From: Hyphomonas sp. BRH_c22
Lineage (GTDB): Bacteria > Pseudomonadota > Alphaproteobacteria > Caulobacterales > Hyphomonadaceae
Direction: 5' to 3'
NCBI RefSeq assembly: GCF_000961795.1
Contig: NZ_LADU01000059.1
Span: 29,187-93,186 of the forward strand
Length of the DNA stretch: 64,000 bases
The notes beneath the pieces were generated by a model. The model did not search any database and was not told where the DNA came from. It saw only the letters and a list, made by a program, of their open reading frames with translations. Positions 10,037 through 20,608 of the stretch are shown piece after piece. Numbering within the stretch: the stretch's first letter is position 1; every line of letters starts with the position of its first letter. The position numbers and the translations under genes are program-made.

Positions 10037-10939
10037 ATGGCCCAGATTACAGCTGCGCTCGTCAAGCAACTGCGCGAGAAAACCGGCGCAGGCATGATGG
10101 ATGCGAAAAAGGCCCTCGTCGAGAATGATGGCGACGAAGACGCCGCTATCGAATGGCTCCGCGCCAAAGGCCTGTCCAAGGCCGCCAAGAAATCCGGACG
10201 TACTGCTGCTGACGGCCTCGTGGCTGTTCAGGTATCGGCTGACGGAAAGTCGGGCGCGATTGTCGAACTGAACGCTGAAACGGACTTCGTGGCGCGTAAC
10301 GAGGGCTTCCAGAAAGCCCTGTCCGGCATCGCGAAAGCGGCGCTTGAAACCGACGGATCGCTTGAGGCCCTCGCGGCTGCGCCGGCGCCTGATGGCCAGG
10401 GCAGCGTTGACGACATGATCAAGCGCATGATCGCCACGATCGGCGAGAACATGACCCTTCGCCGTTCGGCCAAGGTGTCGGCTGACAAGGTGGCTTCCTA
10501 TATTCACAACGCCGAAACGGCCGGCATGGGCAAGGTTGGCGTCCTGGTTGCGCTCTCTGGTTCGGGTGATCTGGAAGATATCGGCCGCAAGATTGCGATG
10601 CACATCGCTGCGACATCGCCAGCTGCCGCTACCACGGCAGAGCTCGATCCGAACCTGGTCGAGACCGAAAAGCGCGTTCTGACCGAACAGGCGCGCGAAA
10701 GCGGCAAGCCTGACAATATCATCGAAGGCATGATCAAGGGCCGGATGCAGAAGTTCTTCAAGGAGGTTGTCCTGCTGGAACAGCCATTCGTGATGAACCC
10801 TGACCAGACGGTTGCAGAATATCTCAAGGGCGAAGGCGCAACGCTGAACGGTTTTGTTCACTTCAAGTTGGGCGAAGGCATCGAAAAAGCTGCGGATAAC
10901 TTCGCAGATGAAGTGGCTTCCCTGACAAAAGGCAGCTGA
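10037..10939 (+). CDS. tsf: Translation elongation factor Ts
   Basis: A 300-aa guanine-nucleotide exchange factor for EF-Tu. The N-terminal UBA-like module ([20 protein letters not shown]) is followed by the TDFVARN motif and the dimerisation/core domains ending in a [15 protein letters not shown] segment. An AAGGAT ribosome site precedes ATG. It is followed by a strong hairpin terminator, so rpsB-tsf probably forms one transcription unit separate from pyrH. Confidence 0.97.
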   Translation: MAQITAALVKQLREKTGAGMMDAKKALVENDGDEDAAIEWLRAKGLSKAAKKSGRTAADGLVAVQVSADGKSGAIVELNAETDFVARNEGFQKALSGIAKAALETDGSLEALAAAPAPDGQGSVDDMIKRMIATIGENMTLRRSAKVSADKVASYIHNAETAGMGKVGVLVALSGSGDLEDIGRKIAMHIAATSPAAATTAELDPNLVETEKRVLTEQARESGKPDNIIEGMIKGRMQKFFKEVVLLEQPFVMNPDQTVAEYLKGEGATLNGFVHFKLGEGIEKAADNFADEVASLTKGS

Positions 10940-10976
10940 ACAGGCTTGCCATTGGCCCGTCCTGAGGCCTTAAACA

Positions 10977-11012
10977 TCCCGGCTGCCCATGACAGGCAGC
11001 CGGGAATCTTTT
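10977..11012 (+). terminator. Rho-independent terminator after tsf
   Basis: A perfect 11-bp stem, TCCCGGCTGCC (10977-10987) with GGCAGCCGGGA (10995-11005), and a 7-nt loop are followed by ATCTTTT. It lies 37 nt after the tsf stop. Confidence 0.85.
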
Positions 11013-11050
11013 AGGAGCTCTATTCAGGGCTTCAACTGACGGAGAAAGCT

Positions 11051-11806
11051 ATGCCAGGCGAGAATCCGGAGACGAGCCCGCTGAAATACAAGCGCGTGCT
11101 CCTGAAACTGTCTGGCGAGGCCCTGATGGGACCCGGCCAGTTCGGCATCGACATCCCCACTGTTGAACAATTTGCCCGCGCGATTGCGAATGCGCGCACG
11201 GCCGGCGCAGAAATATGCCTTGTGATAGGGGGCGGGAACATCTTCCGGGGCATGGCAGGGGCCGCCAAGGGCATGGAACGCGCGCAGGCCGACAGCATGG
11301 GCATGCTTGCCACCGTGATGAATGCGCTGGCAATGCAAAGTGTCCTTGAAAGCCAGGGCGTGCCGACGCGGGTCCAGTCTGCCATCGCGATGGACCAGAT
11401 CTGCGAACCCTATATTCGCCGCCGGGCGCAGCGCCACATGGAAAAAGGGCGCGTCGTGATCTTTGCCGCAGGCATCGGCAATCCGTTCTTCACGACAGAC
11501 ACCGGCGCCGCGCTGCGGGCCATCGAGATGAATTGCGACGCGCTGCTCAAGGGCACGCAGGTCGACGGCGTCTACACGGCGGATCCCAAGCTCGACAAGA
11601 ACGCCATGCGCTATGACGAGATTGCCTACCAGGAGCTCTTGGTGAAGGATCTCCGCGTCATGGACTCCTCTGCGGTCAGCCTGATGCGTGACAACAATAT
11701 TCCGATTGTGGTCTTCTCGTTGAAAGAGGAGGGGTCGCTGCTGAACGTGCTGCACGGGCGGGGTACCTCAACCACGATTTCCAACAAGGGAGGGGTCGCG
11801 AAATGA
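11051..11806 (+). CDS. pyrH: UMP kinase
   Basis: A 251-aa amino-acid-kinase-fold enzyme phosphorylating UMP to UDP. Family signatures are [12 protein letters not shown] near the N-terminus, [22 protein letters not shown] and the C-terminal [21 protein letters not shown] precedes ATG 11051. It starts a new run of tightly packed genes: its TGA overlaps the frr ATG by 4 nt, the usual pyrH-frr arrangement. Confidence 0.96.
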   Translation: MPGENPETSPLKYKRVLLKLSGEALMGPGQFGIDIPTVEQFARAIANARTAGAEICLVIGGGNIFRGMAGAAKGMERAQADSMGMLATVMNALAMQSVLESQGVPTRVQSAIAMDQICEPYIRRRAQRHMEKGRVVIFAAGIGNPFFTTDTGAALRAIEMNCDALLKGTQVDGVYTADPKLDKNAMRYDEIAYQELLVKDLRVMDSSAVSLMRDNNIPIVVFSLKEEGSLLNVLHGRGTSTTISNKGGVAK

Positions 11807-12357
11807 CCTATAGCAAGAAAGATCTCGAACGCCGGATGGAAGGCGCGCTGTCGTCACTCTCTACGGAATTCAGCGGCCTGCGCACCGGCCGCGCGTCAGT
11901 GAACTTGCTCGATGCGATCCAGGTTCCGGCCTACGGATCGACTGTTCCCCTGTCGCAGGTCGCCTCGGTTTCGGTGACCGACATGCGCATGCTGTCGGTC
12001 AACGTCTGGGACAAGACCGTCGTCGGCGCCACTGACCGGGCGATCCGGGAGTCGGGTCTTGGCCTCAACCCTGTCATGGACGGCCAGACCCTGCGCATCC
12101 CGATCCCGCCGCTGAATGAAGAGCGCCGTGTCGAGCTGACAAAGATTGCCGGCAAATATGCCGAAGCCGCCAAGGTGGCCGTGCGCAACATCCGGCGCGA
12201 CGGCATGGACAGCCTGAAGAAGATGGAAAAGGACGGCGAGATCAGCGAAGACCGCCTCCACAGCCTCTCCGATGAAGTCCAGAAGCTGACTGACGCCTTC
12301 GTAGGCCGTGTCGATGACGCGCTGAAAGCCAAAGAAGCGGAGATCATGCAAGTCTGA
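11803..12357 (+). CDS. frr: Ribosome recycling factor
   Basis: A 184-aa, almost entirely helical protein of the usual RRF length. Diagnostic stretches are [24 protein letters not shown] and the C-terminal [20 protein letters not shown]. With EF-G it splits post-termination ribosomes. It overlaps pyrH by 4 nt and its TGA shares one base with the uppS ATG. Confidence 0.96.
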   Translation: MTYSKKDLERRMEGALSSLSTEFSGLRTGRASVNLLDAIQVPAYGSTVPLSQVASVSVTDMRMLSVNVWDKTVVGATDRAIRESGLGLNPVMDGQTLRIPIPPLNEERRVELTKIAGKYAEAAKVAVRNIRRDGMDSLKKMEKDGEISEDRLHSLSDEVQKLTDAFVGRVDDALKAKEAEIMQV

Positions 12358-13118
12358 TGTCTGCCGGGCCCGCCTCTGATGTCACAAATGTTGTGTCGGG
12401 GCAGCAGCCTGGACTTTCGCATGTCGCGATCATCATGGATGGCAATGGCCGCTGGGCCAAGGCGCGCGGCCTGCCGCGTGCGGCCGGTCATGAGCGGGGG
12501 GTCGAGGCCCTGAGGCGCACGGTGGAGGCCGCAGGCAACCTGGGCATCCGCTATCTCACCGTATTTTCATTCTCGACGGAGAACTGGCGGCGTCCTGCGG
12601 CTGAAGTGAATGCGCTGTTCAGCCTGTTGAAGGCCTATGTGCAGCGCGACCTGTCGCGCCTGAAGCGGGAAGGGGTCCGGGTCCGCATCATCGGCCTCAG
12701 GGACGGCCTGCCGGCGGACGTGGCCGCTCTGGTCGACAAGGCGGAGCGGGAGACCGCCGCGAATGACACGTTTTTCCTGACCATCGCGTTCAATTACGGC
12801 GGCCGTGAAGAGATTGCCCGGGCGGCGCGCGGCGTGGCCGAGGCGGTGGCCGAGGGCCGAATGAAGGCGGAGGAGGTGACCGAGGCAACGTTCAGCGGCT
12901 TCCTGGACACGGACGGAATGCCCGATCCCGATCTTCTGATCCGCACGAGTGGTGAATACCGGCTCAGCAATTTCCTTCTCTGGCAGTGCGCCTATTCGGA
13001 ACTGGTCTTCATGGACGTACTCTGGCCGGACTTTGACCAGGCATGCCTGGAAGACGCATTGACCAAGTATCGAGAGCGCGAACGCCGCTTCGGTGCTGTT
13101 CTGCCAGGGGCCGTGTAA
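12357..13118 (+). CDS. uppS: Di-trans,poly-cis-undecaprenyl-diphosphate synthase
   Basis: A 253-aa cis-prenyltransferase making the C55 carrier lipid for peptidoglycan and LPS. The catalytic aspartate is D28 in [36 protein letters not shown] and the C-terminal [20 protein letters not shown] stretch are all present. It sits between frr and cdsA with overlapping start and stop codons on both sides, the conserved alphaproteobacterial envelope cluster. Confidence 0.96.
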   Translation: MSAGPASDVTNVVSGQQPGLSHVAIIMDGNGRWAKARGLPRAAGHERGVEALRRTVEAAGNLGIRYLTVFSFSTENWRRPAAEVNALFSLLKAYVQRDLSRLKREGVRVRIIGLRDGLPADVAALVDKAERETAANDTFFLTIAFNYGGREEIARAARGVAEAVAEGRMKAEEVTEATFSGFLDTDGMPDPDLLIRTSGEYRLSNFLLWQCAYSELVFMDVLWPDFDQACLEDALTKYRERERRFGAVLPGAV

Positions 13119-13936
13119 TGGGAGACTGGACGCCGCGCGACCAGCGTTTCTCGGAACTCGGGCTGCGGCTGATATCGGCTCTGGTCCTGATACCGGTTGC
13201 CATTGGAATGGTCTGGGCTGGCGGCTGGTGGCTGGCAATCGGTTGCGCCGTATTTGCGGCGGCGATGGCCCTGGAATGGAGCCAGATCAGCGCCTATCCC
13301 CGTGGCCGGGCCATGGCGCTCGCCACAGCCGCGTTCTGCCTGACCCTGCCGCTCGGGATGCTGTGGCTCAGCACACTCGTCATCGTCGCGGGCCTGGCTT
13401 TCTGCGCGATGACAGCCGTCGGCGGCCTGCGCGTGCGCTGGACTGCAGCTTTTGGCCTGTTTTACGTCACGGCGATGGCCGCTGGCCTGTTTTTCCTGCG
13501 CGAAGGCCCCTGGGATGGCCGCGCGGCCGCGTTGTTTTTCATGTCCTTTGTCTGGGTTTCCGACGCTGCTGCCTATTTCACGGGGCGCGGCCTTGGCGGT
13601 CCCCGGCTTTTGCCCAGCGAGAGCCCCAACAAGACATGGAGCGGCGCGCTGGGCGCTGTCACCGCCTGCGCCCTGTGCGGACTTGCCGGGGCGGACATCG
13701 AAATGGCCTCTTTTCCGGTGTGGATCGCAACGGCCGTCGCGATTTCTGTTGTCGCGCAGTGCGGTGACCTGTTTGAAAGCGGCCTCAAGCGGCGTTTCAA
13801 GGTCAAGGATGCGGGCACCCTTTTGCCAGGCCATGGCGGTGTTCTCGACCGTGTGGACGGCCTCGGCGCCGTCGGCATTTTCGGGTCGCTGGCCCTGTTC
13901 TTCATTCCGGGCCTTTCAGGCGCGCTCGGGTTCTAA
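13118..13936 (+). CDS. cdsA: Phosphatidate cytidylyltransferase
   Basis: A 272-aa polytopic membrane enzyme making CDP-diacylglycerol from phosphatidate and CTP. About seven hydrophobic helices are evident. The family signature is in the C-terminal third (SGLKRRFKVKD followed by LPGHGGVLDRVDG), with SDAAAYFTGR upstream. ATG 13118 overlaps the uppS TAA by one base. An upstream in-frame start at 13043 lies inside uppS and is rejected. Confidence 0.94.
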   Translation: MGDWTPRDQRFSELGLRLISALVLIPVAIGMVWAGGWWLAIGCAVFAAAMALEWSQISAYPRGRAMALATAAFCLTLPLGMLWLSTLVIVAGLAFCAMTAVGGLRVRWTAAFGLFYVTAMAAGLFFLREGPWDGRAAALFFMSFVWVSDAAAYFTGRGLGGPRLLPSESPNKTWSGALGAVTACALCGLAGADIEMASFPVWIATAVAISVVAQCGDLFESGLKRRFKVKDAGTLLPGHGGVLDRVDGLGAVGIFGSLALFFIPGLSGALGF

Positions 13937-13939
13937 GCC

Positions 13940-15136
13940 GTGACCGTTCGCCGTATCTCCATCATGGGCTCAACCGGTTCCATTGGCACGTCGGCACTCG
14001 ACGTCGTCGCCCAGGCCAATGCGGCAGGCGACACGCCATTTGAAATCGTCGCGCTCGCCGCTGGCAGCGATTCTGAGACCCTCGCCCGGCAAGCCATAGC
14101 CTTCAGGCCGCAGATTGCCGTCATTGCGGACGAATCCAGACTGGATGACCTGAGGCAGCGGCTGGCGGGCACGGGCATAGAGACAGCCGGAGGGCTGGAA
14201 GCTGTGACGGAAGCCGCCACACGGCCATGTGACCGCGTACTGGCGGCCATTGTCGGCGCGGCCGGGCTGTCATCGACGCTGGCGGCCATTCGTCGAGGAA
14301 CCGATGTGGCCATTGCCAACAAGGAAAGCATTGTCTGCGGCGGCAAGCTGATCCTGTCGGAAGCGGCAAGGACAGGTGCGCGGATCCTGCCTGTGGATTC
14401 CGAGCATAGCGGCATTTTCCAGGCCCTGGGCGACGGCAAATCGCTCGAGAAACTGACGATTACGGCCTCCGGCGGACCGTTCAGAACGGCAACGCTTGAG
14501 CAGATGGCAGCGGCTACGCCTGCGGAAGCCGCTGCGCATCCCAATTGGGACATGGGCATAAAGAATTCCATCGACAGCGCGACCCTGATGAACAAGGCGC
14601 TCGAGTTCATCGAGGCGGCCTATCTGTTCGATGTCCCGGCCGACAGGATAGATGTGCTGGTGCATCCACAGTCGATCATTCACGGCATGGCGCACTTCAA
14701 TGACGGTTCGGTGATCGCGCAGTTGAGCGCGCCGGACATGCGCGCGCCGATTGCCTACGCGCTGGGGTGGCCTGACCGGGTGGCGACGAATGTGGCCCGG
14801 CTGGATCTCGCTACCCTGGGGCGGCTGGACTTCGCGGAAGTCGATGCGACGCGCTTTCCGGCGATCAAACTCGCGCGTCGCGCGATCGCGCTGGGTTCTG
14901 CTGGCACAACCGTATTAAATTGCGCTAATGAAGCTGCGGTATCTGCATTTATTGCGGGCCAATGCGGTTTTCTGGACATAAGCTGGGCCGTAGACGAAGT
15001 ATTGAGTCGCTTTTCATCCACAGACCTGGCCGCAATGGCCTGTGACACGCTGGAAGAAATAGCTTATCTGGACCGGTTCGGACGCGAAATGGCGGCCGAG
15101 TTGCTGAAGAAGGCCCCGAGCCGGGCAGGAGGGTAA
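13940..15136 (+). CDS. dxr: 1-deoxy-D-xylulose-5-phosphate reductoisomerase
   Basis: A 398-aa enzyme of the MEP isoprenoid pathway that converts DXP to MEP with NADPH. The NADPH-binding motif GSTGSIGTSALDV is at the N-terminus; the metal/substrate region is seen in NKESIVCGG, VDSEHSGIFQ and KNSIDSATLMNKALEFIEA. GTG 13940 is the start, 3 nt after cdsA. Together with uppS it places isoprenoid supply in this operon. Confidence 0.96.
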   Translation: MTVRRISIMGSTGSIGTSALDVVAQANAAGDTPFEIVALAAGSDSETLARQAIAFRPQIAVIADESRLDDLRQRLAGTGIETAGGLEAVTEAATRPCDRVLAAIVGAAGLSSTLAAIRRGTDVAIANKESIVCGGKLILSEAARTGARILPVDSEHSGIFQALGDGKSLEKLTITASGGPFRTATLEQMAAATPAEAAAHPNWDMGIKNSIDSATLMNKALEFIEAAYLFDVPADRIDVLVHPQSIIHGMAHFNDGSVIAQLSAPDMRAPIAYALGWPDRVATNVARLDLATLGRLDFAEVDATRFPAIKLARRAIALGSAGTTVLNCANEAAVSAFIAGQCGFLDISWAVDEVLSRFSSTDLAAMACDTLEEIAYLDRFGREMAAELLKKAPSRAGG

Positions 15137-15141
15137 GTCGT

Positions 15142-16311
15142 TTGGGTCAGGTTCTGAGCCAGGGTCCGCTATTTATTGCATGCCTCATCTTCATGATGGG
15201 CATTGTCGTGATCGTGCATGAATTGGGTCACTACCTTGTCGGCCGCTTCTATGGCGCTGCCGTTGAATCGTTTTCGATCGGTTTCGGCAAACCCCTGTAT
15301 GAACGCAAGGACCGGGTCGGAACGCGCTGGCGCGTTAACTGGATCCCCCTGGGCGGCTTCGTGAAATTTGTTGGCGAGAGCCAGCTTGCCGGCGATGTCG
15401 GCAAGATCGAGCAGGGGCCGCAAGGCAAGGCCTACAAGGATCTTGCCGTCTGGCAGCGGGCCCTCGTCAGCGTTGCCGGCCCGGTTGCGAATTTTGTCCT
15501 GGCCAGCCTGATTTTCGCGCTGATCCTGGGCGTGCATGGCAAGGCCAACTATTCCGTCGGTGTCGGCGGCGTCGTTGAAGGGTCTCCTGCCGAGCAGGGC
15601 GGTCTGGCTGTCGGCGATGTTTTCGTTGCAGTGAACGGCAAGCCGGTGACCGACGCGCAGACCGTGACCATCCCGATCCTGCTCAATCCCAACAAGGAAA
15701 TGACATTCGACGTATTGCGCAACGGCGAGGCCATGAGCTTCAAGGTAACGCCTAACGAAGTGGTGCGGGAAAACGAGTTCGGCCAGATGGTGCCGCAGAG
15801 CACGGCCGGGATCATGCTGGCTGGCGTCGCGCTTGGCGAGCGGACCAGATACAATCCGGTCGAGGCTCTGGGCGCGGGCGTTGTCGAAACCGGCGCAACC
15901 ATCGACCGGACCGTCACCATGCTGTCGCGAATCGTGACCGGCAAGATGTCGTTCAACGCCATGACAGGCCCGGTGGGAATTGGCGACATTTCCCGCCGTG
16001 TCGTCAACAAGGTCTGGAGCCAGCCGGAGCTGACAACGGGCCAGCGCGTGGAACAACTGTTCTGGATGCTTCTCAGCATCTGCGCCGCAATCTCGGTCGG
16101 CGTCGGCTTTTTCAACCTGCTGCCACTGCCAGTGCTGGATGGCGGACACCTTGTCTTTCATGCTTATGAAGCGGTGATGGGCAAGGAACTGCCCGAAAAA
16201 GTGCAGGAGATGAGCCTGACATTCGGCCTGATCCTGTTATTGGGGATGGTGGTGGTGATCACGTGGGGTGACATCATCGAGACCGGCTTGTTCGGGGGAG
16301 TGGGCGGCTAA
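15142..16311 (+). CDS. rseP: Site-2 zinc metalloprotease RseP
   Basis: A 389-aa intramembrane protease. The zinc motif HELGH is at residues 26-30 in the first helix, one PDZ domain is central (GVVEGSPAEQGGLAVGDVFVAVNG region), and the second active-site motif LDGG lies near residues 332-335. RseP-type proteases cleave anti-sigma factors and leftover signal peptides. The start is TTG 15142 behind AGGAGGG. Only one PDZ domain is evident, versus two in E. coli RseP, which is usual for alphaproteobacterial members. Confidence 0.93.
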   Translation: MGQVLSQGPLFIACLIFMMGIVVIVHELGHYLVGRFYGAAVESFSIGFGKPLYERKDRVGTRWRVNWIPLGGFVKFVGESQLAGDVGKIEQGPQGKAYKDLAVWQRALVSVAGPVANFVLASLIFALILGVHGKANYSVGVGGVVEGSPAEQGGLAVGDVFVAVNGKPVTDAQTVTIPILLNPNKEMTFDVLRNGEAMSFKVTPNEVVRENEFGQMVPQSTAGIMLAGVALGERTRYNPVEALGAGVVETGATIDRTVTMLSRIVTGKMSFNAMTGPVGIGDISRRVVNKVWSQPELTTGQRVEQLFWMLLSICAAISVGVGFFNLLPLPVLDGGHLVFHAYEAVMGKELPEKVQEMSLTFGLILLLGMVVVITWGDIIETGLFGGVGG

Positions 16312-16350
16312 CCCGGCTGACCCGAGGCTAATCAGAGAGATCATTCCACG

Positions 16351-18912
16351 ATGCGTAAGTTCCTTGCAGCAACCCTTATGGCGACCAGTGTTTTTGCATC
16401 GGTGTCGCTGCCGGGCCTGACCAATTCCGCAGAGGCGCAGGAAGACAACCGCTATGGCGGTACGATCCGGTCAATTCTCGTGGAAGGGAACCAGCGGATC
16501 GAGGCCCGGACCGTTCAGTCCTACCTGCTCGTGGAACCGGGCGATGCGTTCGATGCCGAGCGGATCGACCTGTCGCTGAAGACACTATTTGCCACCAACC
16601 TGTTCGCGGACGTCTCGATTGACCGGAATGGCGACGACCTGCTGGTGCGCGTGGTCGAGAACCCGATCATCAACCGCGTGATTTTCGAAGGCAACAGGGC
16701 CCTCAAGGACGACAAGTTCAAGGAAGAAATCCAGGCGGCGCCACGCGGAATCTTCACCGCAGCGCGTGTTCAGGCAGATGTGCAGCGCATCCTCGAACTG
16801 TATCGCCAGTCGGGCCGTTTTGCCGCGAAGGTGGAGCCGCAATACAAGCCGCTTGAGCAAAACCGTGTCGACCTCGTGTTCGAGATCACAGAGGGACCGG
16901 TCACGGGTGTGCGGTCGATCAATTTCATCGGCAACAAGGAATATTCGGACTCGCGCCTTCGCAGCGAGATCGTCACGCGCCAGTCGCGCCTGTGGCGCTT
17001 TTTCAGCTCGAACGACAACTATGATCCCGGCCGCCTTGAATATGACCGTGAGAAGCTGCGCGAATTCTACCAGAACAACGGGTATTACGATTTCCGCGTG
17101 ACGTCGGCCGTTGCTGAACTGACGCCGGACCAGAAGGATTTCTACATCACGATGACGATCGACGAAGGTCGTCAATATGACTTTGGTGAGGTCAAGGTCG
17201 AGACAGCTCTCGAAAAGCTGGACGCAGAAGCCCTGCGCCGCGCCGTGCCGATCCAGGAAGGCGACCTGTTCAAGGGCAATCTGATCGAAACGACGATTGA
17301 TACGCTGACCTATGCGGCCGGTATCGCCGGTTATGCCTTCGTGGATATTCGTCCCCAGCTGGACGTGAACCCCGACACGGGGCGCATCGACGTCACATTT
17401 GCCGTGGACGAAGGCCCGCGGGTCTATATTGAGCGCATCAACATTGTCGGCAACACGCAAACGCTTGACCGCGTTATCCGCCGTGAGCTGCGTATTTCGG
17501 AAGGCGACGCGTTCAACCGCATCCTGCTGGACCGGTCGAAAAACCGCGTACGGGCGCTTGGCTACTTTAAGGACGTTGAAATCGTCGAAACGCCGGGCGA
17601 GGGCGCAGACAAGAGCATCGTGGACGTGAAGGTTACCGAGCAGCCAACCGGTGAACTCTCGTTCGCGGCCGGCTTCTCGTCAGTCGACTCCTACCTGTTC
17701 GACCTCAGCGCCTCACAGCGTAACCTGCGCGGACGGGGGCAGTCGATCGTCGCGCGCGTATCGACCTCCAGCCGCCAGCAGGTTGTCGATCTGCGGTTCA
17801 CCGAGCCGCGCTTCCTCGACCGCAACCTGTCGGCTGGTGTCGACCTGTATGCGACCAAGCAGGATTTCAAGGATTTCGGCAGCTACACTGCGGAAACGGT
17901 CGGTGCCGGCTTGCGTGTCGGTTTCCCGCTTACTGAACGCATGCAGCTGGGCCTGAGCTACAAGCTTCAGTCGGATGACGTCCAGATCCCTGACTTCGAT
18001 GTCCTTCTCGATACGACCACGCGGTTTACATCGACACGCACCATCCAGATTGCAGGCGCTGAAACGCCGGATGATGCGACTGACGACATCTTCCGCGTCG
18101 CGCGGGCGGCCGACGGTGCTGTCGCGGGTGAAATCATCGTCGACCAGTGTGACCCGCTTTACCTGCTGCGCGATTCAAACTGCCGGTCTGAACGCAGCGA
18201 GATTTCGAGCATTGTCGGTTACAGCTTCTTCTGGGACCGGACGAACGATCCGATCACGCCAACGCGCGGATTTGATTTCAGGTGGAGCCAGGAAGCCGCC
18301 GGGCTCGGCGGCGACGTAAAATACCTGCGTACTGAAACCAGCGCCTCCATGTATCGCGGCATCTGGAAGGAAGTCGTCGCGAGCGCGCGTTTGTCGGCGG
18401 GATATGTTTTTCCGCTTGAAAATGGACAGGGCATCCGGATCAACAACCGCTTTTTCCGCGGTGGCAACTCGTTCCGCGGCTTTGATGTCGCGGGCCTCGG
18501 CCCGCGCGAAGTCGTGCGGGTTGTCGATCCGACAACAGGCGAAATCGTGGCAACACGCCGCCTGAACTCGCAAGGGGGCAACACGTACTACCAGGGCACA
18601 TTCGAGCTCAGCATGCCAAGCGTCTTCCCGGAAGAGTACGGCATCAGGAGCGCCCTGTTCGCCGATGTCGGCGCCCTCGGAACCCTTCGGGGCCCGGACA
18701 TCAGCCCGACGGTTTACTTCACTGACCCGCAAACCGGCTTGCCGGCCGTGCGTGTCACCAAGGATGCCACCGCTCTGCGCGCATCTGCAGGCCTGAGCGT
18801 TTTCTGGGACTCGCCATTCGGCCCCATCCGCTTCGACTTCTCGCAGATCCTGCGCAGGGAAGATTACGACCGAACCGAAACTTTCCGGTTCTCAACCTCT
18901 ACACGGTTCTGA
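16351..18912 (+). CDS. bamA: Outer membrane protein assembly factor BamA
   Basis: An 853-aa Omp85 protein with an N-terminal signal peptide (about residues 1-29, ending NSAEAQ) and five tandem POTRA domains up to about residue 430. A 16-stranded beta-barrel follows. The barrel contains the conserved FFRGGNSFRGFD segment of loop 6 (VRGF-type motif), and the protein ends in phenylalanine like other outer membrane barrels. It folds and inserts beta-barrel proteins. It lies 39 nt after rseP, with the Skp-like chaperone gene next. Confidence 0.96.
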   Translation: MRKFLAATLMATSVFASVSLPGLTNSAEAQEDNRYGGTIRSILVEGNQRIEARTVQSYLLVEPGDAFDAERIDLSLKTLFATNLFADVSIDRNGDDLLVRVVENPIINRVIFEGNRALKDDKFKEEIQAAPRGIFTAARVQADVQRILELYRQSGRFAAKVEPQYKPLEQNRVDLVFEITEGPVTGVRSINFIGNKEYSDSRLRSEIVTRQSRLWRFFSSNDNYDPGRLEYDREKLREFYQNNGYYDFRVTSAVAELTPDQKDFYITMTIDEGRQYDFGEVKVETALEKLDAEALRRAVPIQEGDLFKGNLIETTIDTLTYAAGIAGYAFVDIRPQLDVNPDTGRIDVTFAVDEGPRVYIERINIVGNTQTLDRVIRRELRISEGDAFNRILLDRSKNRVRALGYFKDVEIVETPGEGADKSIVDVKVTEQPTGELSFAAGFSSVDSYLFDLSASQRNLRGRGQSIVARVSTSSRQQVVDLRFTEPRFLDRNLSAGVDLYATKQDFKDFGSYTAETVGAGLRVGFPLTERMQLGLSYKLQSDDVQIPDFDVLLDTTTRFTSTRTIQIAGAETPDDATDDIFRVARAADGAVAGEIIVDQCDPLYLLRDSNCRSERSEISSIVGYSFFWDRTNDPITPTRGFDFRWSQEAAGLGGDVKYLRTETSASMYRGIWKEVVASARLSAGYVFPLENGQGIRINNRFFRGGNSFRGFDVAGLGPREVVRVVDPTTGEIVATRRLNSQGGNTYYQGTFELSMPSVFPEEYGIRSALFADVGALGTLRGPDISPTVYFTDPQTGLPAVRVTKDATALRASAGLSVFWDSPFGPIRFDFSQILRREDYDRTETFRFSTSTRF

Positions 18913-18940
18913 TCCAGAATCGCCAAACAGGAGACGGACA

Positions 18941-19531
18941 ATGTCCCCACTCAAACACATGCTAGTCGCCCTTTCACTTATGGTTACAGGGGCTGCCGTC
19001 GCAGTGCCGGCGGCCGCAGCGCAGGGCACGACAGTCGTCATGATCGATGAAGGTCGCTTGCTGACAGAATCCAAAGCCGGCAAGGATATCCAGACCAAGC
19101 TGAGCAGCCTTGAAACCCAGATGAAGAATGAGCTGGAGCCAACACGCGCCACGCTCGAAACGGACGGCAAGGCGCTGCAGACGAAAATCGAAGGCAAGAC
19201 CCGCGAAGCGGTGGCAGCAGACACGGCACTCGTGGCCCAGCTGACGGCGTACCAGAAGCGCGCCAATGAGTTCGCCCAGAAGCGCCAGATCGTCAGCCAG
19301 GAATTCCAGCTGACGGAACGCAAGGCGCTGGTTGATTTCAACCGCGCGATCGAGCCTGCGCTGATGGAAGTCGTGAACGAGAAGAAGGCTCAGGTTGTCA
19401 TGTCCAAGGGACAGGTCATCTACAGTGCAGACACGGTCGATGTGACGGGGCTTGTGATCAGCAAGCTCGACGCCAAGACACCGACGATTGCCGTCACGCG
19501 CCAGCGCGTGCCTGCGCAACCCGCCCAGTAG
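18941..19531 (+). CDS. OmpH/Skp family periplasmic chaperone
   Basis: A 196-aa protein with a signal peptide (to about AAA at residue 27) followed by a long charged helical region (about 50-140, coiled-coil prone). It ends in a strand-rich tail (AQVVMSKGQVIYSADTVDVT) typical of OmpH/Skp proteins. Skp prevents aggregation of unfolded outer membrane proteins. Its position directly after bamA supports this. The protein is low in sequence conservation, so the symbol is left empty. Confidence 0.85.
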   Translation: MSPLKHMLVALSLMVTGAAVAVPAAAAQGTTVVMIDEGRLLTESKAGKDIQTKLSSLETQMKNELEPTRATLETDGKALQTKIEGKTREAVAADTALVAQLTAYQKRANEFAQKRQIVSQEFQLTERKALVDFNRAIEPALMEVVNEKKAQVVMSKGQVIYSADTVDVTGLVISKLDAKTPTIAVTRQRVPAQPAQ

Positions 19532-19540
19532 GAACGCACT

Positions 19541-20557
19541 GTGACGATCGATCCACGTTTCTACGCGCCCCTGGGGGCCCTGACGCTTGGAAAGATTGCC
19601 GAATTGACCGGCGCAGCGCTCCACGGAGACGCGTCTGTTGAAATCAAGGGGGTCTCCGCTTCGGCCAATGGCCGGGCCGGGGACCTTTCCTTTCTGGATG
19701 GCGATGGCAAGGGTGACGTCCCGGTCAGTCCCGAAGTGTCCGCGCTGATCGTCAATGAAGCCAATCTCAAGCACGTTCCGGATGGCATCCCTTACCTGGT
19801 GACACACCTGCCACGCCACGATCATGGCCTCGTGGCATTTTCCCTGTTCCAGCCCAGGCACCTTGTCTGGAGCGGCAATGAGCGGATCTCGCCTGACGCG
19901 AAGGTGCATGCAGGCGTCATCCTGTCCCCCGGCGCCGTCATCGGGCCGGGCGCGACGGTCGGCGAAGGCAGCGTGATCGGGGCGAATGCGGTAATCGGCC
20001 CGGGCGTCCAGATCGGCCGCAAGTGCCGGATCGGGGCGAATGCGTCCGTCTTCTGCGCGCTCCTCGGAGACAATGTCACGCTCCTCTCGGGCGCGCGGAT
20101 TGGCGAGGCGGGCTTTGGCGTCATGGGCGGACCGTCGGGCATGGAAGACGCGCCGCATTTCGGCCGGGTCATCCTGCAGGACCATGTCACGATCGGCGCG
20201 AATACCTGCATCGATCGCGGCGTCTTCGATGATACGATCATCGGAGAACGCACGAAATTCGACAATCTCTGCCAGGTTGCCCACAATGTCGTGTTCGGCC
20301 GGGGCGTGGTGATGGCGGCCTTTGGCGGCATATCAGGCTCTGTGAAGATCGGTGACGGCACCCGCATGGGTGGCCGGGTCGGCATTGCGGATCACGTCAG
20401 GATCGGCGAAGGCGTCAGTCTCGCGGCAGCCTCCGGCGTTTTCCGGGATATCGATGATGGCGGGATATGGGGCGGCACGCCGGCCAAGCCTCACCGCCAG
20501 TATCTGCGCGAAGTCGCATGGTTGCAGAAAAACGCAAATCCGAAGAAAACGTCCTGA
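19541..20557 (+). CDS. lpxD: UDP-3-O-acylglucosamine N-acyltransferase
   Basis: A 338-aa acyltransferase of lipid A synthesis, adding the second acyl chain to UDP-3-O-acylglucosamine. An N-terminal uridine-binding domain ([15 protein letters not shown]) is followed by a left-handed beta-helix of hexapeptide repeats from about residue 110. It contains [12 protein letters not shown] with the expected catalytic histidine and [15 protein letters not shown] 19541 follows AGGAACGCACT, 9 nt after the Skp-like gene. Normally fabZ follows lpxD; here lpxA does. Confidence 0.95.
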   Translation: MTIDPRFYAPLGALTLGKIAELTGAALHGDASVEIKGVSASANGRAGDLSFLDGDGKGDVPVSPEVSALIVNEANLKHVPDGIPYLVTHLPRHDHGLVAFSLFQPRHLVWSGNERISPDAKVHAGVILSPGAVIGPGATVGEGSVIGANAVIGPGVQIGRKCRIGANASVFCALLGDNVTLLSGARIGEAGFGVMGGPSGMEDAPHFGRVILQDHVTIGANTCIDRGVFDDTIIGERTKFDNLCQVAHNVVFGRGVVMAAFGGISGSVKIGDGTRMGGRVGIADHVRIGEGVSLAAASGVFRDIDDGGIWGGTPAKPHRQYLREVAWLQKNANPKKTS

Positions 20558-20608
20558 CAAGCTGCCGATTACGCTATCATTCCTCCATTGCAGCGTCTGG
20601 ACCCTTCT

